A stretch of 64,000 nt of DNA from Branchiostoma belcheri (Eukaryota; Chordata; Leptocardii; Amphioxiformes; Branchiostomatidae): assembly GCF_001625305.1 (NCBI RefSeq), contig NW_017803824.1:2878960-2942959 (forward strand), in the 5' to 3' direction. Each line of letters starts with the position of its first letter. Position 1 is the stretch's first letter. The position numbers and the translations under genes were made by a program. A model generated the notes under the pieces. It worked only from the letters and a program-made list of their open reading frames with translations. It made no database searches and had not been told where the DNA came from. Below, piece after piece: positions 24,116 through 35,073 of the stretch.

Positions 24116-24839
24116 TTTCCTGAAGAGAGGGGAGAAGTGCTGGCAGCTCTCAGGTGCCAGGAGGCTGACATGATGTGATTCTCACCTAAGTCTACCATTG
24201 AGGATAGGTCTTCCTTCAGGTAGGTGTTTCTGTCTAGGAAACTAACTCACTCAACAAGAATTTTTAGAGTGAAGCTTCCTTGCCCTCAAATCTAGTATCT
24301 GGTGACTTAATTAAGTAGCTTTGAAGAACGCTTTGATACAAGGCTTAGATGTATTGGTGATATAACCAGCTGCCACCTTGTGCGTTGCAAAGCTGGTGTG
24401 TCATACTGAAAGGTGATTATGTCAGTTGACCAATACAGATACAGTACAGAATTTATAGAAGTGAACCTTTTAAGAATCATGTACTAGGTCTTGTAGACCT
24501 TCAATGTATTCTTGGAAGGCACACACTTGACACAGCATCTGAGTAATGTTGGCCATTGTGCTATACCATTCAACTGTCTTTAATTTATAGGAATCTGCCA
24601 TTTTGCAGCTAGAGTATTGGCTCAGACTTGACTGTATGTGACTTGCATTTACTAGTGTTAAACTTGACTAGGACAATGTTTTTTCATTGTTTTCTGTCAT
24701 TGAAGTCAAAGCTTTTGATATAAGCCAACCTGTAATGACTTCTACAATACAGTTTTTATCTTGTAGCAATTTTGAACTTTCCTTCTGTTGTGAATGATGT
24801 TCTATATTGCTTCAATATCTTACAATAATTGGTGCTAAG
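24116..24839. other. Unique AT-rich DNA
   Basis: Nothing recognisable. Confidence 0.5.
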
Positions 24840-25240
24840 TTGTGTTCATCCCCGAGCATCAACATTCTAGTCAGGCGCGTTAATGTCCACATTATATGTT
24901 TGGTCATGAGTATACCCCGGGAAATTGTTTCGAAGGACGGCTGAATTTGATTCCAATCTTGGTAGCGATCATAAAGGTTCCTTGGTCATAAGTCAGGCCG
25001 TGCGAGTTGATAATTGGGTGAGGCGTCTTATTGAGAATAATGATGAGGGCTCCGAGGAGACCGGCGGCATTTCGATGAGAGGATCGCCGCGGCAAATGGC
25101 TGGAGAATGGAGCACATCTGGACCAACAGCTGATGGAATTAGGTCTAGGAGAGAGAGTGACCAAGCATGGTGGGCATTTGGAACCGACAAGTGGACTGTG
25201 TGATAATAATATCAGTATTGACCGTATTCATTCTGTTCAT
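24840..25240. promoter_or_regulatory. Candidate conserved non-coding block
   Basis: A 400-bp, repeat-free, CpG-containing block between AT-rich neighbours. It holds GGCGCGTTAATG, GTTGATAATTGG, GATCATAAAGG, GGTCATAAGTC and CGCCGCGG. Frames of 85-92 codons are open on both strands over the same bases, which argues for compositional or regulatory constraint rather than one gene. No family is recognised. Confidence 0.3.
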
Positions 25241-25339
25241 TCTGTTATTTGCAATTAGCCTCCTGGCGAGATTTTCCAATAAACGTATTATAATCTTTTC
25301 TCAGCTCCTTTTCTGGATGTTGGGGGGATTGTAATGGCT

Positions 25340-25545
25340 GTTATGTCAGGAGTATAGAAGATACAAGATGGCTTTATTGGTATTCGCAGTGTGTAACACT
25401 GAATTAAAACCGAATTTACAATAATCCCAATTAGATAGAAACAGTTACAATGGTTACAATGGTGTTCTTCTGCTGACAAGTCCCCTAACCAGTTCAAACT
25501 TGGTTTTAAAAAAAACACCTTGGCAAGGACAAGGTTACAAACCAC
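25340..25545 (-). mobile_element. Possible retroelement or transcript 3' end
   Basis: Read on the minus strand, this piece has duplicated CCATTGTAACCATTGTAAC and ends with an AATAAA signal (AATACCAATAAAGCC, about 25371-25385) followed by a short tail. That is the layout of a LINE 3' untranslated region. There is no protein fragment to confirm it, so the assignment is tentative. Confidence 0.25.
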
Positions 25546-26162
25546 TCGTGAACATCTTTATGTTTATTGCCTGTATCACTTGAGCATCTGTATTGCCTGA
25601 GTACTACAGTGTGATGTACCATAGATTCATTCTTCAGACTTGAAATCATGAAATGAAATATGGTTAGGGCCTCTTTACCAGATAGTTTTAAACAAAGGTA
25701 ATAGAGTAATGTCTGTTGTAGTTAGACATGACAAGTTGTTCGATGAAATACAACCTAGTCTCTGCCAAGTGCCTGCGAAGCTGGCATGCTGCACCGAAGG
25801 GCGGTTAGAGCGACTCATTAATACGGATACAGTTTTCATTATCTTGTACTGCAGACCATTTGTCATTGTGATCCGCAGACTCCCACTTCCACAATAGATA
25901 ATCCTTATTGTCTTCATCCCTGGGAGAGTGGGATGATGAAACCCTTACTGATATGGCTGAGTTCTGTACATGATTTGAGTAATAATTGTGATGGATATCA
26001 ATAACATAGAGAAATGATAGATAGAAATAGGGGGACCTAGATAGGGGCATTTACATTTGTTTGTAGGATTTTCCTAATGTAAAAAGATGCAAAGATACTG
26101 CAGCTGCAATGATATATCTTAGTAATGTTACTTCAAGTTTATAATCTTATATAACATTATAC
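25546..26162. other. Unique non-coding DNA
   Basis: No gene or repeat is supported. Overlapping frames at 25675-26050 are unsupported. Confidence 0.45.
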
Positions 26163-27063
26163 GCGAAAAAACAGTAACTCAAGCAACTGGATATGATTTT
26201 GGAAATGGTCAGACGTTTCAGGTAGCATCCACTACCTTTCGTCAGTGACACTAGAGACTTGCAGGAGAAAGGCATAACATTATAGTTTTTTTTCTAATCA
26301 AAGTTCTAATTGTATACTTGTGTGTCCAGTACCATATAATGTACTCTCATTTAAATCTGTGATTGCAATTACGCAAATGCTGTATGTTTGACACGAGAGT
26401 GCTTGTCCCCCCAGTTCTCTTGCAGGAAGCACTGAAGGAAGATAAATCAGCCTGAGTATCGATGTTGTGATAAAACTGCCCGGGCACGCCTGCTAAGGGT
26501 ATAACCCAGCGGCAGTAAAGTCCGCTCAGGACAAATGTTGTTACTAAGCATGCCCAGCAGGCCACTCCAATTTACTTCCTCGGTTATGTCGGTGAAGGTT
26601 GGACATCCAGATACATGTAATAAGATATGCCAAAAACAAAAAATTTTGCCTGACCGTTTCCAAAATCAAATCCAATTGTTTGAGTAACTGTTTTAAAAAC
26701 AGTTACTACTCAATCAATTAGATATGATTTTGTTTTAAAAACAGTTACTCAAGCAATTGGATATGATTTTCAAAACAGTCAGATTTTCAGATAGCATCCA
26801 CTATATATAGTTACCTTTTGTCAGTGACACTAGAGACTGGAGACTAGATACTATTTATTTATTTATTTATTTATGAAGATTTACCACGTTTGTGGAAGGA
26901 TTGACATAACAGGTGACTACCACCTTTTCACCTAGTTCGTGCTTATAAACTTGCCTTTGTCCTGCAATCTCTATTGTCACTCACGAAAGGTAGTGGATGC
27001 TACCTGAAACATCTGACCGTTTCCAAAATCATATCCAGTTGCTTGAGTAACAGTTTTTTGGCG
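26163..27063. mobile_element. Compound inverted-repeat element with hammerhead-like arms
   Basis: Long inverted arms, about 110 bp each and roughly 90 percent identical, lie at 26163-26273 and 26950-27062. Both carry AGTAACTCAAGCAACTGG-type text and GGTAGCATCCACTACC or its complement. Between them are a third arm in left orientation (26728-26836) and a fourth in right orientation (26650-26697). These meet at the perfect palindrome AGTAACTGTTTT-A-AAAACAGTTACT (26683-26707). The structure therefore looks like two head-to-tail elements. The first encloses about 250 bp of unrelated complex sequence (26340-26590); the second encloses a TTTA microsatellite (about 26849-26872). No protein is encoded. 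The arms contain the ribozyme-like fold listed separately. Exact ends and target duplication are unclear. Confidence 0.75.
26208..26249 (-). ncRNA. Hammerhead-ribozyme-like motif (minimal stem III)
   Basis: On the minus strand the order is GTCA, CTGACGA, an extra A, AGGTAG, loop TGGATG, CTACCT, GAAA, CGTC, TGAC. CTGACGA fits the CUGANGA core box, GAAA the second core box, AGGTAG/CTACCT a 6-bp stem II, GTCA/TGAC a 4-bp stem I, and GTC is a permitted cleavage triplet. Stem III would be only A-U and C-G with no loop, as in retroelement hammerheads thought to act as dimers (ACGT is self-complementary). The copy at 26977-27022 is changed at CTGACGA (to CTCACGA) and GTC (to ATC); the middle copy (about 26757-26822) is more decayed. 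Self-cleavage is inferred, not shown. Confidence 0.45.
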
Positions 27064-28184
27064 TGCTTCCTTGGTTCTCTGATATTTTTTAGCTAAAATT
27101 TATCAAGTGGTTGAGAGAAAATGTCAGGGCTCAGGAAACCATTAATCTGAAATTACACATTCACCTAAAATCTGTGTGTACCAATAAAGGCTTAGGCTTC
27201 GTACTCAAACTCTGATCAATATTTTGCTCAATCCAAGGACCGAGGAACAAAATTGGTCTGGCCCAGGCACATACTGTAGGGACTGAATATATTAATGTGT
27301 GGAAAATCAATACTGAGAGACAATTATGAAACATAATACCAGTAAAATGGCATTCGACATCAAGGAATTCTTGGCACCAGACATATTTGCAGGAATTTCA
27401 AAGCATATTTCCATGCCTGTTTCTCAGTAATAAAGCATTTTATGTCCAAGGAATTTCTTTGTGGTTACGTAATTGGTAACACAGGTACAAGGTCAGTGCA
27501 TTTCCAAAAGTTCATTGTCAGCAGTTTTGCTGGGAGGCCAGAGGTTGCCCTTTCCAGTTCAGCACATCCGGTATTTTCTCATAAATCCCAAGATGTGCTA
27601 AGTGGTTTTAATCCAAATGGGCTCAGGTTGGCGGGGAAATCAATAGAGTTAATTGTACCGGCTAAACGTTTCATGACATATGCTTAGAAAGCCAAGGTCA
27701 GGGGAGGCGTAAATAGGGAACGGGGCATCCGTGATTTCACAGTTATGGTTTTGTACAAAGGAGATAGATAAAATAGATTATTTCACACCTTCTTAAGGGG
27801 AAAGTTCAAGGTGATACATGCATGTGGTGCTTGAACAGCATAACACAAGGAGGTGTGGGCAGATTGTTATGACATGATGAAAGACGTTAAATTATACTTT
27901 CTGGAGTTGTGGCCCCCTAGCAACTTTCCTTGATACTGCAGCTGAATGTCCAATGAAATTTTGGTCTAACAAAGAATGTGTTGAATGTTCAGAATAATCT
28001 ATGAAATATACTTTGTTTCTGATTAATAGACAGTAATGTACATGTATGTTCGATGTTCCTTTTTCGTGTACAACAATGTACTTAATGGCTCTCTGTAGAT
28101 TTTAAAAAACATGTCCTTGTGGCACAAATTGTTAGTGGCCCCAACGCTTTGCCGTTTGGATCAAACACAATGGAGCCAAACCTC
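27064..28184. other. Unique DNA with one degraded MITE end
   Basis: The stretch 27227-27263, read on the minus strand (GGGCCAGACCAATTTTGTT, then CTCGG), matches the terminus of the 18.4-kb element family. The rest is unremarkable; the 81-codon frame at 27442-27687 is unsupported. Confidence 0.4.
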
Positions 28185-28420
28185 AAGTTTTTATTCATAC
28201 TTAATCAAAGGTAGCTAAATTCTGTAGCCAAATTGATAGCACTTCAAAGAAATTACAACATGAGATTGGATCAAATTATGTTGTATTTCCAGTATCAAGA
28301 CATAACTTTTTATTCATACTTGTGCATGTTTATTGAATATCTCTGTAGCCAAATAATCAATTATAGACACTTCAAAGAAATTGCTGGATGAAATTGGATG
28401 AAATTTTGCACACAGCTCAA
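28185..28420 (+). repeat. Diverged tandem duplication, period about 119 bp
   Basis: TTTTTATTCATACTT, CTGTAGCCAAAT and CACTTCAAAGAAATT occur in the same order twice (from about 28189 and about 28308). The copies differ by small indels. No coding capacity. Confidence 0.75.
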
Positions 28421-29279
28421 ATGACTTGACTGATGAAAATTCTGGAGTGTCTGATATAAGGACAAATTATGCATGCTTTGGATAAAGTGCCTGAGATACT
28501 ACTTTATACCTCTTGAGTAAATAAATTGCGCATTTCCCTCCAAATGTCACAGAGCCATGCTTGCCTCTACTCACATTCATTATTACAGGACATGATTACT
28601 AGGTCCCTAATGCAGTTTAATTTTACCTTCTTTATCTGGCTTCTGTAACTAATAATTCTTAAGTGTAAAACATTTGGTTAGCATAATACAGTTCCACTGT
28701 AGTCTTGATACATATGATATAATTATGCTTATAAATGCTCTACTGCATAATACTTGGCATTTCTGTATAATCCTCTACATAGCATCATTCTTTCTGTCTT
28801 CTTTAATTCCATAATTGATTAGTGTAGTGTATTTTATCATGCATATTCCCAATAATGAATATAGTCATGAAATCACCCACGAAGAATCAAGCTTGAGGTT
28901 TTCTAGATACATACTAGTTATTACTAGTTACAAACAAACTGATAGTAAGTAAGCAAAATTGATGATAAAAATAGCATCACCCCCAAGCATAACTTGCAAT
29001 CCATCGATCATACATGCGTTCATGTTGCTACTTCATTAAATTTTGAATTAACACATGGAACAGGTTGATTATCAACTTCTGGATGCTGTCCAAAAACCAG
29101 GGGCCCCATCGACTGTCAAATTTTCATATATACAAAACAGCAGGCATTCTGTTTACTCTGCTGCAGTAAGACGTGCATTCATAATGCCATTATAGGTAGA
29201 TAATGTGCTGCTAATAGCACCATAGATATTAATGTATTAAATCATTGGAACAGTCTATCAGGAGCCATCATATGACTCC
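28421..29279. other. AT-rich unique DNA
   Basis: No gene, RNA or mobile element is seen. Confidence 0.5.
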
Positions 29280-29815
29280 ACTCAACATGTTCGTCATTGT
29301 TTTCTTCCCCCTTGCGACAATTTTTCCGTGTCCCCCACTGCGGCACACATTATCTGCCATCTTGTACTTTGCGGTCCCTTGGCACCGCCATTACAGATGT
29401 AATTCTCCATGAGGAAGAAGTTTATTCCAAGTTTAATGTAGCAGACGTTACGACCCCGATCCTGGATGTCTTCTAGAACACCCCAGACGACACTTCAGGC
29501 TAAGACGCGCTCCGCGATGTGACTTAATTCACTTTCACTTCCTGATTGCGCAGTCCCCGGGTACGCCACATCACACGACATTACTGTGGGGCATCTTTCA
29601 AGCCAAAGCACAGGTGGAAAAAGTGGGAGATTAAAACGTCTGCAGAATTGCCGGGCTGGCAGCACCGACAGTCTGCACACCCCTGAGAAATAAGGCTGGA
29701 AAGACGCTAATGAAAGTGTGCAAATGCCGCTGCTTGAGTGGTGGAAAAGAAGATTGACAATCCTCGACGGGATGCTTTGATAAAAAATAATGGCTTTTAA
29801 TGAAAACATTGGGGA
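29280..29815. promoter_or_regulatory. Candidate conserved non-coding block, about 500 bp
   Basis: A long, complex, CpG-containing block within AT-rich surroundings. It includes GCCATTACAGATGTAATTC, GAAGTTTATTCC, GACTTAATTCACTT, GAGATTAAAACG, GACGCTAATGAAAG and GCTTTTAATGAAAAC, so TAAT/TTAAT cores recur through the block. A 104-codon minus-strand frame at 29495-29809 shows no family. The composition contrast and motif spread are what developmental enhancers of invertebrate chordates typically show. Confidence 0.3.
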
Positions 29816-30394
29816 TGTAATTTGATTATGTTACTATGTGCTCCAACAAGTTCTACTGTAAGTCAATTTTTGTTATGAATTGTGTCAATCTCTTCATTGT
29901 ATTCTTATTGAGTGTTTCTTTTGATCCGACACCTGTCTTCATTGTTAATATTATTCAGACTAACGCTTTCAGGATTTCTTGATTATTCTTCAGTGAGTGT
30001 ATTTGAATCTTTCTGTAGGATTTATCCATTCATGAAACATAGAATTCATTTTGCAGGGAGAAACTTTACCACCCAGACTTGGATGGAACTTTGGAAAAAT
30101 AAATTTTATTAAACCATCAAGAAGAGAAGAGAAAATGGAAGCTGGGGAGCCAGAAAATACTTAGAAGCCGTGAACGAAAGAAATTTTTGAAACAGCTTAC
30201 CTCTGGATGAGCAATAGAGTGATACTAGATTGATCTCTTGATTTAAGCATAGCCTATCTTGATGAGCTGGATATTTTTACAAGGATGTTGATGAAGTTAG
30301 GAGTAAGTTGATGGAACTCGTAAAAACCTGCAGTAATATCGGGATGATACAGCAGATGGGTTTTATCATCAACTCGGGTGTGCTCAAACACCGA
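29816..30394. other. Unique non-coding DNA
   Basis: Nothing recognisable. Confidence 0.45.
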
Positions 30395-30605
30395 CGTGCA
30401 TATGGTGATGATGATGATGATGATGATGATAATGTTGATGATGATCTGTATTCCATGGTTGTTGATTCATACTAAGTGCTATCTTCCCATGAATGTATAA
30501 CTGCATATTTCAGGTTACGTTTTATTGTTTTGGTATGACCATGCATATAATGGTGATGATGACGAGAGTGATCTGTATTGTATGGTTGTTGACTCATACA
30601 AACTT
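30395..30605 (+). repeat. GAT microsatellite and local duplication
   Basis: A (GAT)n run spans about 30405-30446. The context TGATCTGTATTCCATGGTTG (about 30442) recurs as TGATCTGTATTGTATGGTTG (about 30569), each preceded by GCATAT...GGTGATGATGA. So a roughly 127-bp unit is duplicated, with the microsatellite expanded in only the first copy. Confidence 0.85.
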
Positions 30606-30859
30606 TAAATTTTTTTCTGCATGTTTAATTTACATTCAGATGATTTTAATTAGATACAGTGAGACAGTTTACATGCACTGGTAAAGTTCAATAGAAACTT
30701 ATGCTAATTTACTAATGCTACAAATTGTGTTTCATTCTTTTCCAAGTCTAGTTTTGGAGAAATCTACGTATTAGTCTTTGATGTATTCTCAGGTGATTCC
30801 AGTCAGGTAGGGTCAACTTAAGTGCCTCATTACTTCCTGATACTCAATGGCTTTAAAAA

Positions 30860-31505
30860 AACACTTGACGGTGAAGTTTTTCCTGCTCCTGTCAAATGCA
30901 TGTTCTCTGAATGCAAACTCGTGAGCACGGTTGGGGCCAATTGATTGATCCAAGGTCTCTAGAACAAAGGGTTACATCGACTACTCTGTACAAGGGTTTT
31001 CTTTCCCACTGCGACTGGAGGGTCCATAGTGTCCCCCCCCTGTCTGTTGTTGGTAGGCACAAGTGCCTGTCCAAAGCCGAAAATCGATATGTTTTTTCCC
31101 AAATTTGGTATCGATTGCATTCACTTGCCATGGATTTTGAAGCTCAAGGGCGCTGGTAGAATATTACTTTGCGTATACCGTACCTTAAGTATCCAGCAAT
31201 TTGCTTGCTCTTGTCAAATGTGGCTATTGGCAAACCACTTGAGTGCATGTCTGGATCAAAGAAGTTTTTGTCCGAGCTTGGATTGGAGAAGAAGTATGCT
31301 TACAGAATACTTACCTGATGCGTATACTGCCCTCTCAGTATCCAGCAATTTCCTTGCTATTTGTGTTGGTGTTCTTGAAAAACACAGATCTCAAGATCAA
31401 TACGTTTTTGATCAAACTTTGCATATATTGGAATCACCCAGGCAAGGATTGGTGAAGAGGGATGTGTTCAGAATACTACTTTGTGTACACGGTACTCCTA
31501 GGGTC
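30860..31505 (+). repeat. Degenerate tandem repeat, about 145-165-bp unit
   Basis: The phrases AGAATATTACTTTGCGTATA (31158), AGAATACTTACCTGATGCGTA (31304, abbreviated) and AGAATACTACTTTGTGTACA (31470) mark unit starts. Each unit continues with TATCCAGCAATTT(G/C)CTTGCT and a GATCAA(A/T)...GTTTTTG phrase. An earlier degraded unit begins near 30860 (TTTTTCCTGCTCCTGTCAAATG). The 160-codon frame over 31029-31511 exists because of the repeat and is not recognisable as protein. Confidence 0.7.
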
Positions 31506-31839
31506 GAGTAATCGCTGTGTTCTCACATAAAATGAGCCTGCCCAGAATGGCCTCGTTGGGTGCAAGAATCAATACGACTCATTGTGTCCCTTTTAGAGAG
31601 CACAGAAAGCCGGGCAGGAATGGGAACGGCCAGCCAGACGGATGGTCAATGGCTTTTAAGGTCCCGTCCAGGTTGCGTGAGTTATGCGGCGGGACAATAC
31701 TTTGACAGCAGAGCGATAGCCACCTGTGTAATGTGCAAGCGCCAAATATCGGTCTTAAGGGCATAATAATGTTACACAGGTGAAGTAATGGCTACTGCCT
31801 GTCATAACAGAACCAGGTGACAAACGGCTCCCATTCCCC

Positions 31840-32110
31840 CTGTGCCTGCTGCCTGCTAAAGTGGACGTTCGAGCGGGTGAATTGTGGCGGACCGACGGGG
31901 AGACCAATCGAGTTTTGGTAGCCGCGTGCCGGGGGTGATACGGGCCATGTGTCAGGCGTGGTCGTGGCGCCCGGCAGAGGGATCCGGGGTGGAGATAATG
32001 TGCTGTATTCATCACGGCTGGAAATTGAAAAGGTTAATGCGAGGGGAGGTGATGGGTGTAACGCGTGCGGACCACAGTTTGGGAGAATAACCGCAGAAAC
32101 ATTGACCAAG
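31840..32110. promoter_or_regulatory. CpG-rich candidate regulatory block
   Basis: This is among the most CpG-dense unique sequence in the window (GTTCGAGCGGGTG, GGCGCCCGGCAG, AACGCGTGCGGACC). Frames are open on both strands over the same bases (68-124 codons) with no known family. A CpG-rich enhancer or promoter-like element is plausible; no TATA or initiator can be assigned. Confidence 0.3.
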
Positions 32111-33075
32111 GAAATTGACCTTACCGAGCGGATTGCCTCTTTGTCATGTCGCATTGGCCTAGACAAGGAGGCAGAGGAAGTTTTCTAGGACAAACTTTTC
32201 CAATCGATGGAAACAAGGTAGGCATAGTTTCAAGATTTTGCTGGTGACTGGATTTTTCATCTTCAAAAACAGACAAAAACTTAAGCCATTTCGTGACCTT
32301 TCCAGACAAATCTGGCCATGCTATGATGTGTAAAAGATGAAATTTTAATTGAGGTTTGCCAGAATGTGAGCAGAAATTAACGTCATATCAATTTAGTTTC
32401 TTGGTTATTGGATTCATCACTTCATTTTTTTATGATTTCAAAAAAAAGCAATGATAGAAACATCACATGTACCATTTTAGGACATGAGTCAACCCCAAAA
32501 TAGCATCAACAGTTTGAGGAAATCCTTATCTTCCATGTGGCAACAGTTTTATCACTTTGCATTCAAAGTTGCATGCAAAATAATAGTCCCCAAGACCAAG
32601 GTCACAGAACATACAATCTATTTTTCTGCTAGGAGACTATCGATTTGCTGAGTTTTCTTTGAATTTGAACAGTTTAGGTTGCTCCTATTTGTTCGGTGCC
32701 AGACAGTCTGACTAGGAGTTGTATTGAGGCTATGAAGAATATGAAACCACATCACAAGTTTTGCAAGTGCTTTTCACAGATATCTTTCAAAATAGATAAC
32801 CTTATTTGTGCTGTAAGACTATGTTTTAATCATTAAATCTAAGTTTGCCTCATGCAGTAGTGAAGTTAAATGATATCCGTCTTCGGTCAGCTTGACTGGA
32901 CCTGAAGTATTTCTGTGCGAGGTGGTGGGGGTGGACTCAAGTCTACAAGGCTTAGAGGCAAATAGTTTTGCTGATGGCTGATACAGATCTTAACGTTTGT
33001 TTTTCTCTTCCCTAGGCAAGAAGTGAAAGTTGCATACCAGGATCCTGGCATGTGCACACTATTGGGGACCATTTC
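32111..33075. other. Unique DNA including a degraded MITE copy
   Basis: The stretch 32385-32640 aligns with the left half of the 18.4-kb element (TATCAATTTAGTTTCTTGG at the end, CAACAGTTTGAGGAAATCC inside), but its right terminus is missing. The rest holds nothing recognisable. Confidence 0.45.
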
Positions 33076-33770
33076 AAGTTAAAAATTGTAAGAGAAGGGT
33101 TAAGATTTATTTTAGTAAGTCTCAAATCCATCTGTTTTGAGTGAAGAGACTCTTTTTACACTACCAAGTGCTTTATTCACAGCCAACATTTTGGTGACAG
33201 TCTGTCACCTTCCCCAGGGCAATTCTGACTGGTCCACATTGCACTGAAGCACAGGTTTCACTGCTATAGATGCATTCTCAAATATACAATATCTACATAT
33301 GTACACATATACGTGTATCTTCTGTTGAAGAACTGTCTTTCAAACCAGGGAAATCTACAGCACAAGTTTCCAGGCAATACATAACATTAGAAAAGTTCCC
33401 AGCTGGCCAGATCTAACAGGTGGTCATCAACAATTAAGGTTAAGAATTGTAAGAGAATTTTTAATATTCTAAGTCTCAAATCCATCTGTTCTGTTGAAGA
33501 ACTGTCTTTCAAACCAAGGAAATCTACAGCAAAAGTTTCCAGGCAATACATAACATTAGAAAAGTTCCCAGCTGGCCAGATCTAACAGGTGGTCATCAAC
33601 AATTAAGGTTAAGAATTGTTTAAGAGAATTTTTAATATTCTAAGTCTCAAATCCATCTGTTCTATTGAAGAACTATCTTTCAAACCAAGGAAACATGCAG
33701 CACAAGTTTCCAGGCATACATAACATTAGAAAAGTTCCCAGCTGGCCAGATCTAACAGGTGGTCATCGGC
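33076..33770 (+). repeat. 170-bp tandem repeat array interrupted by a Penelope-type remnant
   Basis: Three copies begin at 33320, 33489 and 33660, all starting TTCT(G/A)TTGAAGAACT and carrying CAGCTGGCCAGATCTAAC. They are near-identical. A fragment of the unit's tail (AATTGTAAGAGAA ... AAATCCATCTGTT) also occurs at 33083-33141. So the array once extended leftward and is now interrupted by 33142-33319, which contains the decayed hammerhead described separately. The third copy ends near 33766. Near identity implies recent amplification. Confidence 0.9.
33182..33220 (-). ncRNA. Decayed Penelope-type hammerhead motif
   Basis: On the minus strand the order is GCC, CTGGGGA, A, GGTGACAG, A, CTGTCACC, AAAA, TGTT, GGC. 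It has the layout of hammerheads found in Penelope-like retroelement terminal repeats: a GGTGACAG/CTGTCACC stem II and a GCC/GGC stem I. The two core boxes are mutated (CTGGGGA for CUGANGA, AAAA for GAAA), so it cannot be active. It marks an old insertion of that retroelement type. Confidence 0.45.
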
Positions 33771-35073
33771 AGACAGAGTTAACTGCACCAGTGTCAGATT
33801 TCCCAGACAAATGGGAAAGAAAGCCGGCCAGGTTAAAAGCACATTGCAGTGGATTAGTGCTGGCTAGCCTGGGGACACTTTCTCATGTAATACCTACCTC
33901 TCTGTTTGGTCCTGTTTTTGAAGGCTTACCTCATGCATCAGTGAAGGATAAGCCTGTGCTCAGTTGTTTCCAGTCTGCTTACTTTACCTGACTGGGCCAC
34001 ACCAATATGATTTATAGGTTCTTTGATTTAGAAGATAATGCTTAATTGGAAGATCCACATGAAAACAGAGTTTGTGGGAAAAGTCTGTACCTTTATACTT
34101 CAGTTTCTGGGAGTGACTTTGGTCAAATTCAAGTTTTCCTCTTGTTTTGTTGCTTTGTTTTTATTTTAAAATGTCTACAGATTAAGAAAATAAATCATTT
34201 GGGCCCTTGGGATGCTATTTACCCAAAGCCAAGGGTAAGTGTTTTTGTGACGACTTGCTTTGTCAAAGATTTAGATAAGGTAAAGAGAGTAACGGCAGAG
34301 ACTACTTCAAGACATGAAGCGAGCAAGGTTTGCGTCATACTTTGCTGATCATGGTTGATACCTGACGCCAATATGGCATTATTTTGTCTACTGTCTGGGG
34401 GTCTGCAAGTCCTCTATATGTCTTACTTTGTCACTGAAGGATAGTTGCAATGTAAGAGTATATGGTTGACTTGAGCACTCGTCTTTCCTAATGTGCGTTG
34501 GATTATGTTGTTTATAGCCTTCTTGATGCCATCAGATATGGTAGAAACCAATTCATTACAAAGTTTTAAAGAAAAGTTTGTGTTTGACTGTATTTCTAGG
34601 CAGGGCTTAGGTGTGACAAGTCATTCAGTATGAGCCATTGCTGTGTTCCTGCAATGCTGGTTTATTTATGCCAAAGGGCAGTTATACTGTCTCATTAATA
34701 CTACATGTTATACCGACATAGACTTATCCTGTACTTCAACTTCATTACATCCTACTCACTGTAAAATTACACGTACGCCTCTGGGACTGTAAAAGCATCT
34801 TAATCATTGATTTGATCATTCTATCTGGTCCAGACATCAAGGTACCGCCAGGTCCATTCCACGCGCAGACTATCTCTTCGCTCGGTCCGATTTGCTGTCT
34901 AAATCTCTCATTTCCCAACCCATCATCATATCTTCATGTCCGGCCATTGGACATGGTAATATCTCCTATTTCTCAGCTTTGAGCAAATGTACAAAAGTTA
35001 CTTTCTTGCTTCTCTGGGATCTTAATGTCTCAAGTGTACCTAGAGGTCAAGAAACAAATTTAAAGGGCTGTGA
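33771..35073. other. Unique DNA with old repeat fragments
   Basis: A degraded end of the 18.4-kb MITE family lies at about 33986-34100 (GGCCACACCAATATGATTT). Its interior GGAAGATCCACATGAAAACA also matches 47041-47062. An old dispersed repeat at 34607-34680 pairs with 15163-15245. No gene is supported. Confidence 0.45.

Noticed and set aside
26163..27063. CRISPR-like or phage-type repeat structure
   Set aside because: Repeats are inverted and long with unequal spacing, and the window is eukaryotic.
31029..31511. 160-codon plus-strand frame
   Set aside because: It lies over a degenerate tandem repeat and its peptide repeats accordingly; no family, no splice borders.
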